From contig CADDZI010000005.1 in assembly GCA_902812405.1 (NCBI GenBank), positions 1-64,000 of the forward strand: a stretch of 64,000 bases of DNA. The letters are read 5' to 3'. The notes beneath the pieces are model-generated. The model ran no database searches and had not been told where the DNA came from. It saw only the letters and a list, made by a program, of their open reading frames with translations. The stretch comes from a bacterium (lineage in GTDB: Bacteria > Vulcanimicrobiota > Vulcanimicrobiia > Eremiobacterales > Eremiobacteraceae). The position numbers and the translations under genes are program-made. Position 1 is the stretch's first letter. Each line of letters begins with the position of its first letter. Positions 40,982 to 50,084 of the stretch are shown piece by piece.

Positions 40982-42094
40982 TTGCGCACGTTTGGCTTCC
41001 TGATTCACCCGCTCTCCTTCGACGACGTCCTGCGCTTTGAGCCCAAGGCGGCCGGCAAGGGGCGGCCCCTGATCAAGAAGATCCTGGAGTGGATGCCTCC
41101 CTACAAGGTATCCGACGTCACCGGCGTCCGCAGCCGCACGGGCGAGGAGATCGCCGGCTACTTCATCGCCATCCCGCTGCTGCCCGAGCAATTCCTCGAA
41201 CTGCCACGCGCCGAGGTCATGGATCGCATCATCCGGGGCGCCAACATCGCCGCCGAGCTGGGTTGCGGGATCGTCGGCCTGGGCGGTTTCACGGCGGTTG
41301 TCGGCGACGGCGGCCCGACAATCGCCGAGAATTGTCCAACAGCCGTGACGACGGGTAACTCATACACCATTGCCGCCGCCATGCAAAGCCTCTTCCGCGG
41401 CGCGCGCGAGATGGAGATCGACCCGGCCCGTGCGAGCGCGGTCGTCATCGGCGCTACGGGCAGCATCGGGTCGGCCTGCGCCCACATCTTGGGAAACCGC
41501 GTCGCCCGCGTTACCCTCGCGGCGCGCAATGCGACGCGGCTGGCCAAACTGGCGCACGCGTTGGCGCCCCACGTCTCGGCGACGGTCGGCTGGACCACCG
41601 ACATCGCTCAAGCCGTGCGTCAGGCTGACTTGGTCCTGACCGCGACCGCCGCGACGTCCAGCATCGTGCAGCCCGAGGACCTAAAGCCGGGTGCGGTGGT
41701 ATGCGAGGTGTCGCTGCCGCACGACGTCTCTCGGCGCGTCGCGACAGAGCGCGACGACGTCTTGGTCACCGAAGGCGGCAACATCCGCGTGCCGGGCAAC
41801 GTCGACTTTCACTTCGACTTTGGTCTGCCTCCGGGCATCGCGTTGGCCTGCATGGCCGAGACGATGATCCTGACCCTGGAGGGCCGCTTCGTCAACTACT
41901 CTCTGGGCCGCGGCGTCAACTTGGAGAAGGTACTCGAGATCGAACGCCTGGCCGACAAGCACGGCTTCACGCTCGCCGGCATGCGTGCGTTCGATCGCGA
42001 GGTGACCCCGGAGATGATCGCCCGGGCACGCGAGAACGCCGCCGCGCGCCGCAGGGCGCAGCCCAGCGCCGCGGCGGGTGCCGCGTCCTCATGA
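40982..42094 (+). CDS. acyl-ACP reductase-like NAD(P)-binding protein (AAR family)
   Basis: This protein of about 370 residues resembles cyanobacterial long-chain acyl-ACP reductase throughout. It has FGFLIHPLSFDDVLR at the N-terminus, IPLLPEQFL, CGIVGLGGFTAVVG, TTGNSYTIAAAMQ, a Rossmann motif VVIGATGSIGSACAHILG, LAARNATRLAKLAH, and the C-terminal AETMILTLEGRFVNYSLGR. Such genes are often labelled shikimate dehydrogenase because of the Rossmann domain. The Cys proposed to carry the acyl group in AAR may correspond to Cys in ENCPTAVTTG. TTG 40982 has GAGG six bases upstream; TTG 40976 is also in frame. It overlaps the next gene by ATGA. Confidence 0.8.
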   Translation: MRTFGFLIHPLSFDDVLRFEPKAAGKGRPLIKKILEWMPPYKVSDVTGVRSRTGEEIAGYFIAIPLLPEQFLELPRAEVMDRIIRGANIAAELGCGIVGLGGFTAVVGDGGPTIAENCPTAVTTGNSYTIAAAMQSLFRGAREMEIDPARASAVVIGATGSIGSACAHILGNRVARVTLAARNATRLAKLAHALAPHVSATVGWTTDIAQAVRQADLVLTATAATSSIVQPEDLKPGAVVCEVSLPHDVSRRVATERDDVLVTEGGNIRVPGNVDFHFDFGLPPGIALACMAETMILTLEGRFVNYSLGRGVNLEKVLEIERLADKHGFTLAGMRAFDREVTPEMIARARENAAARRRAQPSAAAGAASS

Positions 42095-43017
42095 AGCGTA
42101 TCGTCTCGGTCAGCTTGGGTTCGTCGTCGCGCGACCACGAAGCGGAGGTCGAGTGGCTGGGCGAACGGCTGCACATCCGGCGCATCGGTTTCGATGGCGC
42201 CCTAGACCGGGCTATTGCCGCACTGCGGGAGCTGGACGGCAGCGTGGATGCCATCGGCCTGGGCGGCATCGACGTCTACCTCTACGCCGGGAGCAAGCGC
42301 TACGCGCTGCGCGACGGTCTGCGGATGATGGAGGCCGTGAGGAAGACCCCGGTGGCCGACGGCAGCGGCCTGAAGAACACGCTGGAGCGGGAGGCCGTGA
42401 CCTACCTGGCGGCGCAGGGCATCGTGGATTTTCGCGGCCTGCCGGTGCTCATGGTGAGCGCCCTGGACCGCTTCGGCATGGCTGCGGCGCTGGTCGAAGC
42501 CGGCGCCCGCGTTACGTTCGGCGACTTCATCTTCGCCTTGGGCATTGATAAGCCTGTGACGTCGCTCGAGGAGTTCGAGGCCTTGGCCGAGCGTTACTTA
42601 CCGGACGCCTGCAAGCTGCCGTTTCAGTTTTTCTACCCGACCGGCAAGAAGCAGGACCAGCCGCCGGAACCGAAATTCCCCCACTACTACGCGGCTGCCA
42701 GCCTCATCGCGGGCGACTTTCACTTTATCCGCCGCCACATGCCGGACGAATTGTCGGGCAAGACGGTCATGACCAACACGGTCACGCAGGCCAACGTCGA
42801 GGAGCTGCGCTCGCGGGGTGCGGCGCGGCTCATCACGACGACTCCCAACCTGGGCGGCCGGTCATTCGGCACCAACGTCATCGAGGCGGCGCTCTTAGCC
42901 TTGCTCGGCAAGCGCCAGGATGAGGTCGGCCCGAGCGAGTACCGGGCGCTCGTTGAGCGTCTGCAGTTTCGGCCGCACGTGGTCGACTTGGCGACGACGG
43001 CATCGGCTCCGGCCTAA
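42091..43017 (+). CDS. unknown protein often labelled quinate 5-dehydrogenase
   Basis: This is a 308-residue soluble protein with no signal peptide. It starts RIVSVSLGSSSRDHEAE and contains AIGLGGIDVYLYAGSKRY, a substrate-site-like RKTPVADGSGLKNTLER, LPVLMVSALDRFGMAAAL, and LITTTPNLGGRSFGTNVIE near the end. I see no normal GxGxxG dinucleotide fold, so the common database label of quinate dehydrogenase seems unsupported. Its ATGA overlap with the AAR-like gene means the two are made together and probably work on the same substrate. From memory the same pair occurs before greA and lysS in clostridia; I could not verify this. Confidence 0.65.
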   Translation: MKRIVSVSLGSSSRDHEAEVEWLGERLHIRRIGFDGALDRAIAALRELDGSVDAIGLGGIDVYLYAGSKRYALRDGLRMMEAVRKTPVADGSGLKNTLEREAVTYLAAQGIVDFRGLPVLMVSALDRFGMAAALVEAGARVTFGDFIFALGIDKPVTSLEEFEALAERYLPDACKLPFQFFYPTGKKQDQPPEPKFPHYYAAASLIAGDFHFIRRHMPDELSGKTVMTNTVTQANVEELRSRGAARLITTTPNLGGRSFGTNVIEAALLALLGKRQDEVGPSEYRALVERLQFRPHVVDLATTASAPA

Positions 43018-43112
43018 GGTTCAGATGCCTGTCGGTAGGCCGGGCCGGCCCCGGCGGGTCTGCCCGGCCTCCCCACGATATCGCACGACGAGGTAAGCCC
43101 AAAGGAGAAGGA

Positions 43113-43619
43113 ATGTCGGACAAAGAGATTCTGGTCACGGAAGAAGGACTGCGCAAGCTTGAGGCGGAGCTCGAGGAGCTCAAGACCGTCCATCGCAAGG
43201 AGGTCAACGACCGCATTCGGCAAGCCAAAGAGTTTGGCGACATCTCGGAAAACGCGGAGTACGAAGACGCCAAACAGGAGCAGGCCTTCATCGAGGGGCG
43301 GATCATGAAGCTGGAAGCCATGATTCGCAACGCCCGCATCATCCAGGAAGGCGAAGGCGGCGCCGACGAGGTCCACTTGGGCAGCACGGTCAAGGTGAAA
43401 AACCTCACGACCGGAGCCGAGGTCGAGTACACGCTGGTCGGCAGTGCGGAGAGCGACCCCGTCAACGCCAAGATCTCCAACGAGTCGCCCATCGGCCGCG
43501 CGCTCATCGGGGCTCGGCCCGGCCAAACGGTGACGGCGCTCGCCCCGCTGGGTGAAGTTCAGCTCAAAGTCATCAGCATTCGAGCCAACCGCCGCGGCGC
43601 AAAACAGAAGGCCAAGTGA
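43113..43619 (+). CDS. greA: transcription elongation factor GreA
   Basis: GreA enters the secondary channel of RNA polymerase and triggers cleavage of backtracked transcripts. The 168-residue protein has the N-terminal coiled coil (about 1-80) with the basal acidic tip GDISENAEYEDAKQEQ, where Asp-Glu residues act, and a C-terminal domain with VHLGSTVKVKNL and ISNESPIGRALIG. ATG 43113 follows AAAGGAGAAGGA, a strong ribosome site. The stop overlaps the lysS start as GTGA. Confidence 0.97.
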   Translation: MSDKEILVTEEGLRKLEAELEELKTVHRKEVNDRIRQAKEFGDISENAEYEDAKQEQAFIEGRIMKLEAMIRNARIIQEGEGGADEVHLGSTVKVKNLTTGAEVEYTLVGSAESDPVNAKISNESPIGRALIGARPGQTVTALAPLGEVQLKVISIRANRRGAKQKAK

Positions 43620-45118
43620 GCCCCGGAGCCGCGACCGGCGTCACCGAGGCTGAGCTCATCAAGACGCGGCGGGCGAAGCTCGCCGCGCTGCGTGCGGCGG
43701 GGCGCGACCCCTACGCCCTGACCACATTTGCGCGTTCCCACACGCTCGTGGCGGTGCGCGAGGCGTTCGACCACCTGGCTGCCGGCGAGCATGCGGGGGG
43801 GGCAACCGTCACGGTGGCCGGGCGGCTGCAGTCTATGCGCCGGATGGGAAAGCGCAGCGTCTTCGCCGACCTGACCGATCAGAGCGCCCGCCTGCAGGTG
43901 TACTTCCATACGGATCGGCTCGGACCGGAGTTCGAGGCGGTGGACCTCTTGGATCGGGGTGACGTCGTCGGAGTGCGCGGGGAGCCGTTTCGGACCAAAA
44001 GCGGCGAGTTGACGGTTGCCGCCGACGAGGTGACGGTTCTCGCGAAGTCGCTGCGGCCGCTGCCCGAGAAATGGCACGGTTTGGTCGATCCCGAGATCCG
44101 CTACCGCCGCCGCTACGTGGACCTCATGGTCAACCGGCCGGTCCTCGAGGCGATGCTGACGCGCAGCGCGATCATCGCGGCTTTGCGGCGCCACCTGGAC
44201 GAGTTGGGCTACGTCGAGGTCGAGACGCCGATCTTGCTAGCGCTGGCCGGTGGCGCCAACGCCCGGCCGTTTGTGACGCACTCGCACGCGCTGGACATGC
44301 CCTTGCAGCTGCGCATTGCGACCGAGCTCAACCTCAAGCGCTGCATCGTCGGGGGCATCGAGAAGGTGTACGAGATCGGGCGCACCTTCCGGAACGAGGG
44401 CGTTGACCGCACGCACAATCCGGAGTTTACGATGCTCGAGCTGTACGAGGCGTACACCGACGTTGAGGGCATGTTGCGGCTGTGCGAGGGCATGGTCGTG
44501 GCAGCCGCGCACGCGGCGCGAGTTGGCGAGCGACACGAATACGGCGGGCGGGAGCTCGTGCTGCGCCCGCCCTTCGCGCGCATGAGCTACCTGGATGCCT
44601 TGCGCGAATTCGGCGGTTTGACGCGTGAAGATATTTTGGATGAGGCACGGGCGCGGGCTGCGGCGGAGCGCTTGGGATTACGCCTCGACGTCAAGGCCAG
44701 CCATCCGCACGTCGTCGACAAGCTGTTTGAAGCGACGGTCGAGCCGCACCTGGTGAATCCAACGTTCATCACCGAACATCCGGTTTTGCTCTCGCCCCTG
44801 GCCAAGCGCAAGGCCGAGGATCCCGATTTCGTCGAGCGCTTCGAACTCTACATCGCCCACATGGAGGTTGCCAACGCGTTTTCGGAGCTCAACGACCCGG
44901 ATGACCAGCGAGAACGTTTTGAGCGCCAGGCGAAGGAGCGTGCGGCGGGTGACCCGGAGGCGCCCGAGCCGGATTGGGATTTCGTGCAGGCGCTTGAGTA
45001 TGGCATGCCGCCGACGGGCGGCATCGGCGTCGGCATCGACCGCCTGGTGATGATCCTCACCAACGCCGACTCGATCCGCGACGTGCTGCTGTTCCCGCTG
45101 CAGCGGCCGGAAGCCTAA
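43616..45118 (+). CDS. lysS: lysyl-tRNA synthetase, class II
   Basis: LysS charges tRNA(Lys). The 500-residue class II enzyme has an N-terminal OB-fold anticodon-binding domain (about 60-165) and a catalytic domain with motif 2 GRTFRNEGVDRTHNPEFTML and motif 3 GIGVGIDRLVMILTN. Lysine-site residues LALAGGANARPF and PLAKRKAEDP are present. The GTG start at 43616 overlaps the greA stop, as in many Firmicutes-like genomes where greA and lysS are linked. Confidence 0.97.
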   Translation: MSPGAATGVTEAELIKTRRAKLAALRAAGRDPYALTTFARSHTLVAVREAFDHLAAGEHAGGATVTVAGRLQSMRRMGKRSVFADLTDQSARLQVYFHTDRLGPEFEAVDLLDRGDVVGVRGEPFRTKSGELTVAADEVTVLAKSLRPLPEKWHGLVDPEIRYRRRYVDLMVNRPVLEAMLTRSAIIAALRRHLDELGYVEVETPILLALAGGANARPFVTHSHALDMPLQLRIATELNLKRCIVGGIEKVYEIGRTFRNEGVDRTHNPEFTMLELYEAYTDVEGMLRLCEGMVVAAAHAARVGERHEYGGRELVLRPPFARMSYLDALREFGGLTREDILDEARARAAAERLGLRLDVKASHPHVVDKLFEATVEPHLVNPTFITEHPVLLSPLAKRKAEDPDFVERFELYIAHMEVANAFSELNDPDDQRERFERQAKERAAGDPEAPEPDWDFVQALEYGMPPTGGIGVGIDRLVMILTNADSIRDVLLFPLQRPEA

Positions 45119-45145
45119 GCCGGCTCCCGCCGCAGACGAGCCGCC

Positions 45146-45937
45146 GTGGCCGTGCGTACCTTGGCTCTCGTGCTTGAGTACGACGGCGGCGCGTACAAGG
45201 GTTTCCAACGGCAACCCGGCCGGCCGACCGTGCAACAGCGCGTCGAAGAGGGACTCGCAGTTCTCTTCGGTGTGCCGGTGGCGCTGAGTGCGGCGGGCCG
45301 CACAGACGCGGGCGTCCATGCGACCGGACAAGTCGTCAGCTGCAGCGTGGAGAGCGAACTTGCACCGCGCCGCATCTGCGTGGCGGCCAGCGCGATCTTG
45401 CGCGGGGCGCACATCGCCGTGCTGCATGCGGAGGAACGCGAACCTTGCTTCAACGCCCGCCGCCATGCTCTTGCTCGCACGTATCGTTATCGCATCCTCA
45501 ACCGCCCTTCCCCGTCGCCGCTCTTGGCAGGGAGAGTGTTTCACGTAAGCCTGCCCCTGAACGTTGAGGCCATGCGGAGCGCCGCCTCGTGCCTGATCGG
45601 CGAGCATGACTTTGCGTCGTTTGCGGGGCGCGAGGGGCGGGAGAAGAGCACGCTGCGCACGGTTCACGCGGTCGAGGTGACGCCGGCCGGTCCGTGCCTG
45701 GATATCGTCATGACGGCGGATTCCTTCGTGCATAACATGGTGCGCATTGTGGCGGGCACGTTGATTGAAATCGGCCGCGGCCGGCGCGCGCCGGACGAGA
45801 TGGCGGCCATCCTAAGCTCCAAGCAGCGTGCGCGAGCGGGCTTTACGGCGCCGGCCTATGGGTTGTACCTGGAAGCTGTGCGCTACGATCCGCCCTTGGC
45901 ATATCCGTTCGGTCCGCTCCCCCCGGTTGTGCCGTAG
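45146..45937 (+). CDS. truA: tRNA pseudouridine synthase A
   Basis: TruA makes pseudouridine at positions 38-40 of the tRNA anticodon stem. The 263-residue protein has the catalytic Asp in AAGRTDAGVHATGQVV and the conserved LALVLEYDGGAYKGFQRQPG at the start, FNARRHALARTYRYRI, HDFASFAG and FVHNMVRIVAGTLIEIG. It lies between lysS and the L13/S9 genes; truA next to rplM-rpsI is a common arrangement. Its TAG stop lies in a GTAGC-TGCCGGCCTTCGCCG sequence that resembles a degenerate REP-like element. Confidence 0.97.
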   Translation: MAVRTLALVLEYDGGAYKGFQRQPGRPTVQQRVEEGLAVLFGVPVALSAAGRTDAGVHATGQVVSCSVESELAPRRICVAASAILRGAHIAVLHAEEREPCFNARRHALARTYRYRILNRPSPSPLLAGRVFHVSLPLNVEAMRSAASCLIGEHDFASFAGREGREKSTLRTVHAVEVTPAGPCLDIVMTADSFVHNMVRIVAGTLIEIGRGRRAPDEMAAILSSKQRARAGFTAPAYGLYLEAVRYDPPLAYPFGPLPPVVP

Positions 45938-45975
45938 CTGCCGGCCTTCGCCGAGCGTCGCGCTTGCGCGACCGC
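45934..45975. repeat. degenerate REP-like elements after truA
   Basis: A GTAGC head at 45934, containing the truA stop codon, is followed by TGCCGGCCTTCGCCG. This matches the GTAGCGGCCGGCTTTAGCCG variant seen at 21505 with a few changes. A second palindromic core with the CGTCGCGCTTGCGCGACC pattern follows at 45956-45973 without its own head. The region also precedes the rplM promoter. Confidence 0.55.
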
Positions 45976-46025
45976 TGCGACCGCGCGAACCTATCCATCT
46001 GGAGGCACTCCCAGGCGAACCAGGC

Positions 46026-46054
46026 TTGACGTAGGCGGCGTGTCTGGCTATCAT
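46026..46054 (+). promoter_or_regulatory. rplM-rpsI promoter
   Basis: TTGACG (46026-46031), a 17-base spacer and TATCAT (46049-46054) form a good sigma-70/A-type promoter. It predicts a leader of about 80 bases before the L13 start at 46144. The position suggests that L13-S9 are transcribed independently of truA. Confidence 0.7.
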
Positions 46055-46143
46055 GCTAAAGTCGTAGCGCGGCCCAAGGGGAGCCGTTGAGAGGCACAAT
46101 CCGGGCCGGACCTAAGCCCTGTGCCCGCGAATGGAAGGCGGAT

Positions 46144-46575
46144 ATGACCACACCATTTGTTGCGAAGAATGGCGTTCGGCGCGAATGGTATGTTGTCGAT
46201 GCGTCGGACAAGGTTCTCGGCAGGCTGGCTGCCCGCGTGGCTGCCGTCCTGGTGGGCAAGCATAAGGCCGACTACACCCCGCATGCCGACAACGGAGATT
46301 TTGTCGTCATCACCAATGCGGCCAAGGTCCGCCTGACCGGGAAGAAGTGGAGCCGCAAGGAATACATCCGTCACTCGCAGTACCCGGGCGGGCTGCACAG
46401 ACGGACGGCGGAACAGGTGCATGCCGCCGACCCAACGCGCCTCGTGCGCATGGCTGTGCGCGGCATGCTGCCGAGCAACCGGCTGCGCGACCGTCGCATG
46501 CGCCGCTTGCGGGTTTTCGCCGGACCGGACCACAAGCACGAGGCACACAAGCCGAAGACGTTGACGGGGATATAG
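46144..46575 (+). CDS. rplM: 50S ribosomal protein L13
   Basis: L13 is an early-assembling large-subunit protein. ATG 46144 with GGAAGGCGGAT just upstream gives 143 residues, the family size; an in-frame ATG-like start at 46087 would overlap the transcript leader and has no support. Conserved parts are [40 protein letters not shown]-type [11 protein letters not shown] and [18 protein letters not shown]. It forms an operon with rpsI. Confidence 0.97.
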   Translation: MTTPFVAKNGVRREWYVVDASDKVLGRLAARVAAVLVGKHKADYTPHADNGDFVVITNAAKVRLTGKKWSRKEYIRHSQYPGGLHRRTAEQVHAADPTRLVRMAVRGMLPSNRLRDRRMRRLRVFAGPDHKHEAHKPKTLTGI

Positions 46576-46585
46576 GAGCGAGAGG

Positions 46586-46981
46586 ATGGCACAGGAAGCG
46601 GTCGTGGGTGCGACCGGGCGCCGGAAGCGCGCGGTGACTAGGGTCCGGATGTTGCCGGGTACCGGCGAGATCAAGGTCAACGGGCGTCCCATCGAGCAGT
46701 ACCTCGGGCGGGCGTCGCTTTTGCAAATCGTTCGCCAGCCTCTGGAGCTGACGAACAGCACGCAGCGTTTTACTATCCTCGTCAGCGCGGAAGGCGGCGG
46801 GTTATCCGGGCAAGCGGGCGCCATCCGGCACGGCATCGCCCGCGCCCTGGCCCGCATGGATGAGAATCTGCGGCCTCTTTTGCGCAAGGCCGGTTTGCTG
46901 ACGCGCGACCCACGCGAAAAGGAATCAAAGAAGTACGGCCGCAAGCGGGCCCGTAAGCGCTTCCAGTTCAGCAAGCGGTAG
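46586..46981 (+). CDS. rpsI: 30S ribosomal protein S9
   Basis: S9 sits in the head of the small subunit, and its C-terminal tail reaches the P-site tRNA. The 131-residue protein shows [51 protein letters not shown] and the universal basic end [12 protein letters not shown]. It follows rplM by ten bases with an AGGAGCGAGAGG ribosome site. A duplicated REP-like element and the end of the diguanylate cyclase gene lie just downstream. Confidence 0.98.
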   Translation: MAQEAVVGATGRRKRAVTRVRMLPGTGEIKVNGRPIEQYLGRASLLQIVRQPLELTNSTQRFTILVSAEGGGLSGQAGAIRHGIARALARMDENLRPLLRKAGLLTRDPREKESKKYGRKRARKRFQFSKR

Positions 46982-47006
46982 CAAGCGGGTTCCGGATACG
47001 CCGTGA

Positions 47007-47056
47007 CGGTCGCGCAAGCGCGACGGTCGCGCAAGCGCGACCGCTACTACTACTAC
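47007..47056 (-). repeat. tandemly duplicated REP-like core with GTA triplet expansion
   Basis: The 17-base unit CGGTCGCGCAAGCGCGA occurs twice in direct succession (47007-47023 and 47024-47040). It is followed by CCGCTAC and then TACTACTAC to 47056. Read on the minus strand, this is a head of four GTA triplets, then the usual GCGGTCGCGCTTGCGCG stem, then a second stem. The outermost TAG (47055-47053) is the stop codon of the diguanylate cyclase gene. Confidence 0.75.
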
Positions 47057-50000
47057 CTTGCGCCCTTCAGGGTGTCTGTAGGGCGGCGCTTGTGAGCATA
47101 CATAGCCGCATCCGCATGTGCGATCAACTCATTCTTCGTCGCACCGTCTCGCGGGTACACGGCAATGCCGGCGGAAAATTCTATCGGCATCGGTAGCAGA
47201 CCGGCGCCGGCTTGGTCTTCGATCCGCCGCCGCAAACGTTCCAGCAAGAGCCGTGCGCCCTGCTCGTCGGACTGCGGCAAGATCACCAAGAACTCGTCAC
47301 CGCCGTAGCGGCCGGCAACATCGGTGGAGCGAAGGCTCTGCTGCAAAACCGTCGCAATGAAGCGCAGCACCTCGTCGCCGGCCTGATGACCGTAGGTATC
47401 GTTGAACGTCTTGAGCTTGTCCAGGTCAAAGAGGCAGAGGGCAAGTGGCTGGTTGCTGCGCCGGCTGCGTTCCAGTTCCTGTTCCAGCCGGCCGTGCAGG
47501 TAACGGTGATTGAAGAGGCCGGTCAGGGAGTCTTCATTGGCCCGGCGGCGCGCCCGCTCGTAGAGCTGCGCATTGCGAACCCCCAATGCGAGTTGGTTTG
47601 CGAGGGTCGCAAGAACACCGATTTCGTCCGGCGAGAAGGGTCGCTGTGGGCTTGCGTCGCCGACGACCAACAACCCGAGCAGTTCGGATTCCGAGCGAAT
47701 CGCGACGAAGGCGCAACTGTGCAGGCCGACGTCGAGCAGGAACTGACGCTGCCGTTCGAGCGCCGGGTCGGCAAGGGCATCTGGGGTGACGTACACACCG
47801 CGCTGGCTCAGCAGTCGCATGAACGAGCCCTGGGCATCCACGACGTAACGCGCACCCATCATGGGCTGGACCTCCCCGGACGCATGATCGGCTGCGATCT
47901 CCAGGGCGCCGGGGGACTCCTCGGTCAGCCCGATGAGGCAACGCTCGCGTTCGAGGCCCCGGGCGATGCGCTCGGCCGCAGCGGCCAGCATGTCGGGAAG
48001 ATGCAGTGTGGCGTTGACGGCGCCCGCCACCGAGCCGATGAGCTTCAGCTCGCTCTGGCGCCGTTCGAGAAAACGCGTCCGCTCCTCCAATTCCGCGCGC
48101 GTGGCCATCAAGCGCGATAACTGCTCGGTCGCCGCCGTGTGCAAACGCGCGTTGGAGATCGCCAGCGCAAGGTGGCTGGCCACGGCGTCCAAAAGACGCC
48201 GCTCCCGCAGCGACAGGCCGTTGACGCGCGGAACATGCACGGCCAGGATGCCGAGGACGCCCTCCGATGCACGCAGCGGATAGCAGGCCAGCGACCCGTG
48301 GGCCGGCTCGCTGTGCGAGCGCCTTTCATCGGAAGCAAGATCCGCAGCGTAGACGGTCTCCCCCGCCAGGGCCGCGCCCAGCAGCCCCTCCCCGGCGCAG
48401 AGCTCAGCCACCCCAAAGGCCGAGCCAGCCGAGGCTTCGCATGCCGCCACGGCCGCATCGGCCTGCACGCTGAAAATTGCGTATGAGGCATCCGGTAGGC
48501 GCCGCCGCAGACAGTCGAGCACGCCTGCGTACTCGACGCCGGGCCCCGCAACCAGCACGCGCCCGATGCTGACCAAAACTTCGTCGTCTTCAATTTGTTC
48601 GGCAAGCGCCTGACGTGCCCGGGCGCGCTCGACCGCCACCGCAATGTGATCCGCGAACACCTGAGCCAATCGCGCTTCGTTTCCCGACAAGCGCACGATG
48701 GCGTTGCGTCCATGGAGCGCCAGGCTGCCCACGAGCATGCCGCGAGCCACAAGCGGCACGAGGTAGAGGCTGCGGATACCTTCGGCGGCCAGAAGCTCCG
48801 GTTGTCCCACGCGGTCAAGTTCATCCGGACCAAGGTAACGTTCGTGCGGCGGATCGCCGTACAGACCGCGCAGCCAGTCACCGGGGAGCACACGGGCACG
48901 CCGGTACCCCTCGGACAACCCAAAGGCGGCTGCCAGTTCGAAATCTCCGTCCGGGTTCGGCAAGGCGATGGACGCGGCATCCGCGCGAAATGCAGATGCC
49001 GCCTCGACGACCACCGCTCCCAAGAGTCGCTCGATGTCAGGCTCGGAGGCCGCGACGACCGCGACGCGATGCAGCATGCTCAACTCGGCCGCGCGCCGTC
49101 GTTCCTCGCGCAACAGACCCGCATTGTGAATGGCGACCGCAGCCTGGTCTGCAACCTCGGACAAAAACTCCACGTGCCGCTCGTCGTAGGCTGCGGGCGC
49201 GGCGCTCGCCGCAGCCATGATCCCGATAATGCGCTCGCCCAGCCGCATCGGGACGACGACCAGCGAGGTGCTTGCGGGCGGTCCTGCACCGTCCTCCGCG
49301 TGTTCGGATGTCCAGTCGGCCGAGAGGACGACCGGTTGGCCCGTCTCGCGGACGCGTTGGGCGATGGCTGCTCCCCCGAGCAACTCATCGTCGTAGGTTC
49401 GTGCTCCCGCCCGCACTGCGTACTCGGTGTGCAGCTGGCCCCCGTCATCCGCTAGCGCGACGCAAAAAGACGGCGCCTCCATGTGGCGGCACACCTCTTC
49501 GTGGATCGCGCGCAAGAGCGTCTCGAGGTCAAGCTCGGCTGCCAGTCGCGCGCCGCTGTCGAGCAAGGCTGCCAGCCGGTCCGCCCGATCCAGTGCTTTC
49601 TCGGTGCGCCGTGCAAGATCGAGCATAGCGGCTGCCGCGCGGGCGAAGCACGCCGGTGTGAAACTGCCTGCGCTGGAAAGATGAATGGGCCTTCGGTAAC
49701 CGCACACGATGATCGCGAAATCGCGCTCGGGTTGACGGACGCGTAAGACGAGTGCCGAGGCAGCGTTGAGGCGACTTGCCGCCGCCTTCAAGGGCTCGCG
49801 CAGCGCGCGAGTATCGTCAACCGTGAGAACATCGATGGGATCCAGGAAGAAGTCCTCAATCACCGTCGCGGGCAGCGGGGGCCCGGCGCCCAGAGGTTCG
49901 CCATCGCAGGCCGTGGCCGCGCTTGCATACAAACCTGCCGGCTCGTCACGCAGGTACACCTCGCATGCATGGCACCCCAGAAGGCCCAAGGCTGCCGCGG

Positions 50001-50079
50001 CCAGGCTATCTGCGGCTTCCTGCTGCACGCTGCGCAGGGGTGCGCCGGGGGCGGCGCTCTGCGTCTGGGCGGTCTGCAT
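47053..50079 (-). CDS. soluble multi-GAF diguanylate cyclase
   Basis: This GGDEF enzyme is expected to make cyclic di-GMP from two GTP. The 1008-residue protein has no membrane helix. It is built of about five GAF-like sensor modules (roughly 1-160, 165-330, 335-495, 495-650, 690-845) and a C-terminal GGDEF domain. The active-site motif RYGGDEF is intact at 926-930, and the product-inhibition I-site RSTD lies at 917-920, five residues before GGDEF. The signal bound by the GAF domains is unknown. It starts five bases after the adenylate cyclase gene, so both are one operon. Its TAG stop lies in a REP-like head. Confidence 0.92.
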   Translation of the reverse strand: MQTAQTQSAAPGAPLRSVQQEAADSLAAAALGLLGCHACEVYLRDEPAGLYASAATACDGEPLGAGPPLPATVIEDFFLDPIDVLTVDDTRALREPLKAAASRLNAASALVLRVRQPERDFAIIVCGYRRPIHLSSAGSFTPACFARAAAAMLDLARRTEKALDRADRLAALLDSGARLAAELDLETLLRAIHEEVCRHMEAPSFCVALADDGGQLHTEYAVRAGARTYDDELLGGAAIAQRVRETGQPVVLSADWTSEHAEDGAGPPASTSLVVVPMRLGERIIGIMAAASAAPAAYDERHVEFLSEVADQAAVAIHNAGLLREERRRAAELSMLHRVAVVAASEPDIERLLGAVVVEAASAFRADAASIALPNPDGDFELAAAFGLSEGYRRARVLPGDWLRGLYGDPPHERYLGPDELDRVGQPELLAAEGIRSLYLVPLVARGMLVGSLALHGRNAIVRLSGNEARLAQVFADHIAVAVERARARQALAEQIEDDEVLVSIGRVLVAGPGVEYAGVLDCLRRRLPDASYAIFSVQADAAVAACEASAGSAFGVAELCAGEGLLGAALAGETVYAADLASDERRSHSEPAHGSLACYPLRASEGVLGILAVHVPRVNGLSLRERRLLDAVASHLALAISNARLHTAATEQLSRLMATRAELEERTRFLERRQSELKLIGSVAGAVNATLHLPDMLAAAAERIARGLERERCLIGLTEESPGALEIAADHASGEVQPMMGARYVVDAQGSFMRLLSQRGVYVTPDALADPALERQRQFLLDVGLHSCAFVAIRSESELLGLLVVGDASPQRPFSPDEIGVLATLANQLALGVRNAQLYERARRRANEDSLTGLFNHRYLHGRLEQELERSRRSNQPLALCLFDLDKLKTFNDTYGHQAGDEVLRFIATVLQQSLRSTDVAGRYGGDEFLVILPQSDEQGARLLLERLRRRIEDQAGAGLLPMPIEFSAGIAVYPRDGATKNELIAHADAAMYAHKRRPTDTLKGAR

Positions 50080-50084
50080 CTTGG

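Noticed and set aside
46979-46998. rpsI stop codon as another REP-head stop
   Set aside because: The bases after GTAGC (AAGCGGGTTCCGG) do not form the family stem, so the match is probably chance.
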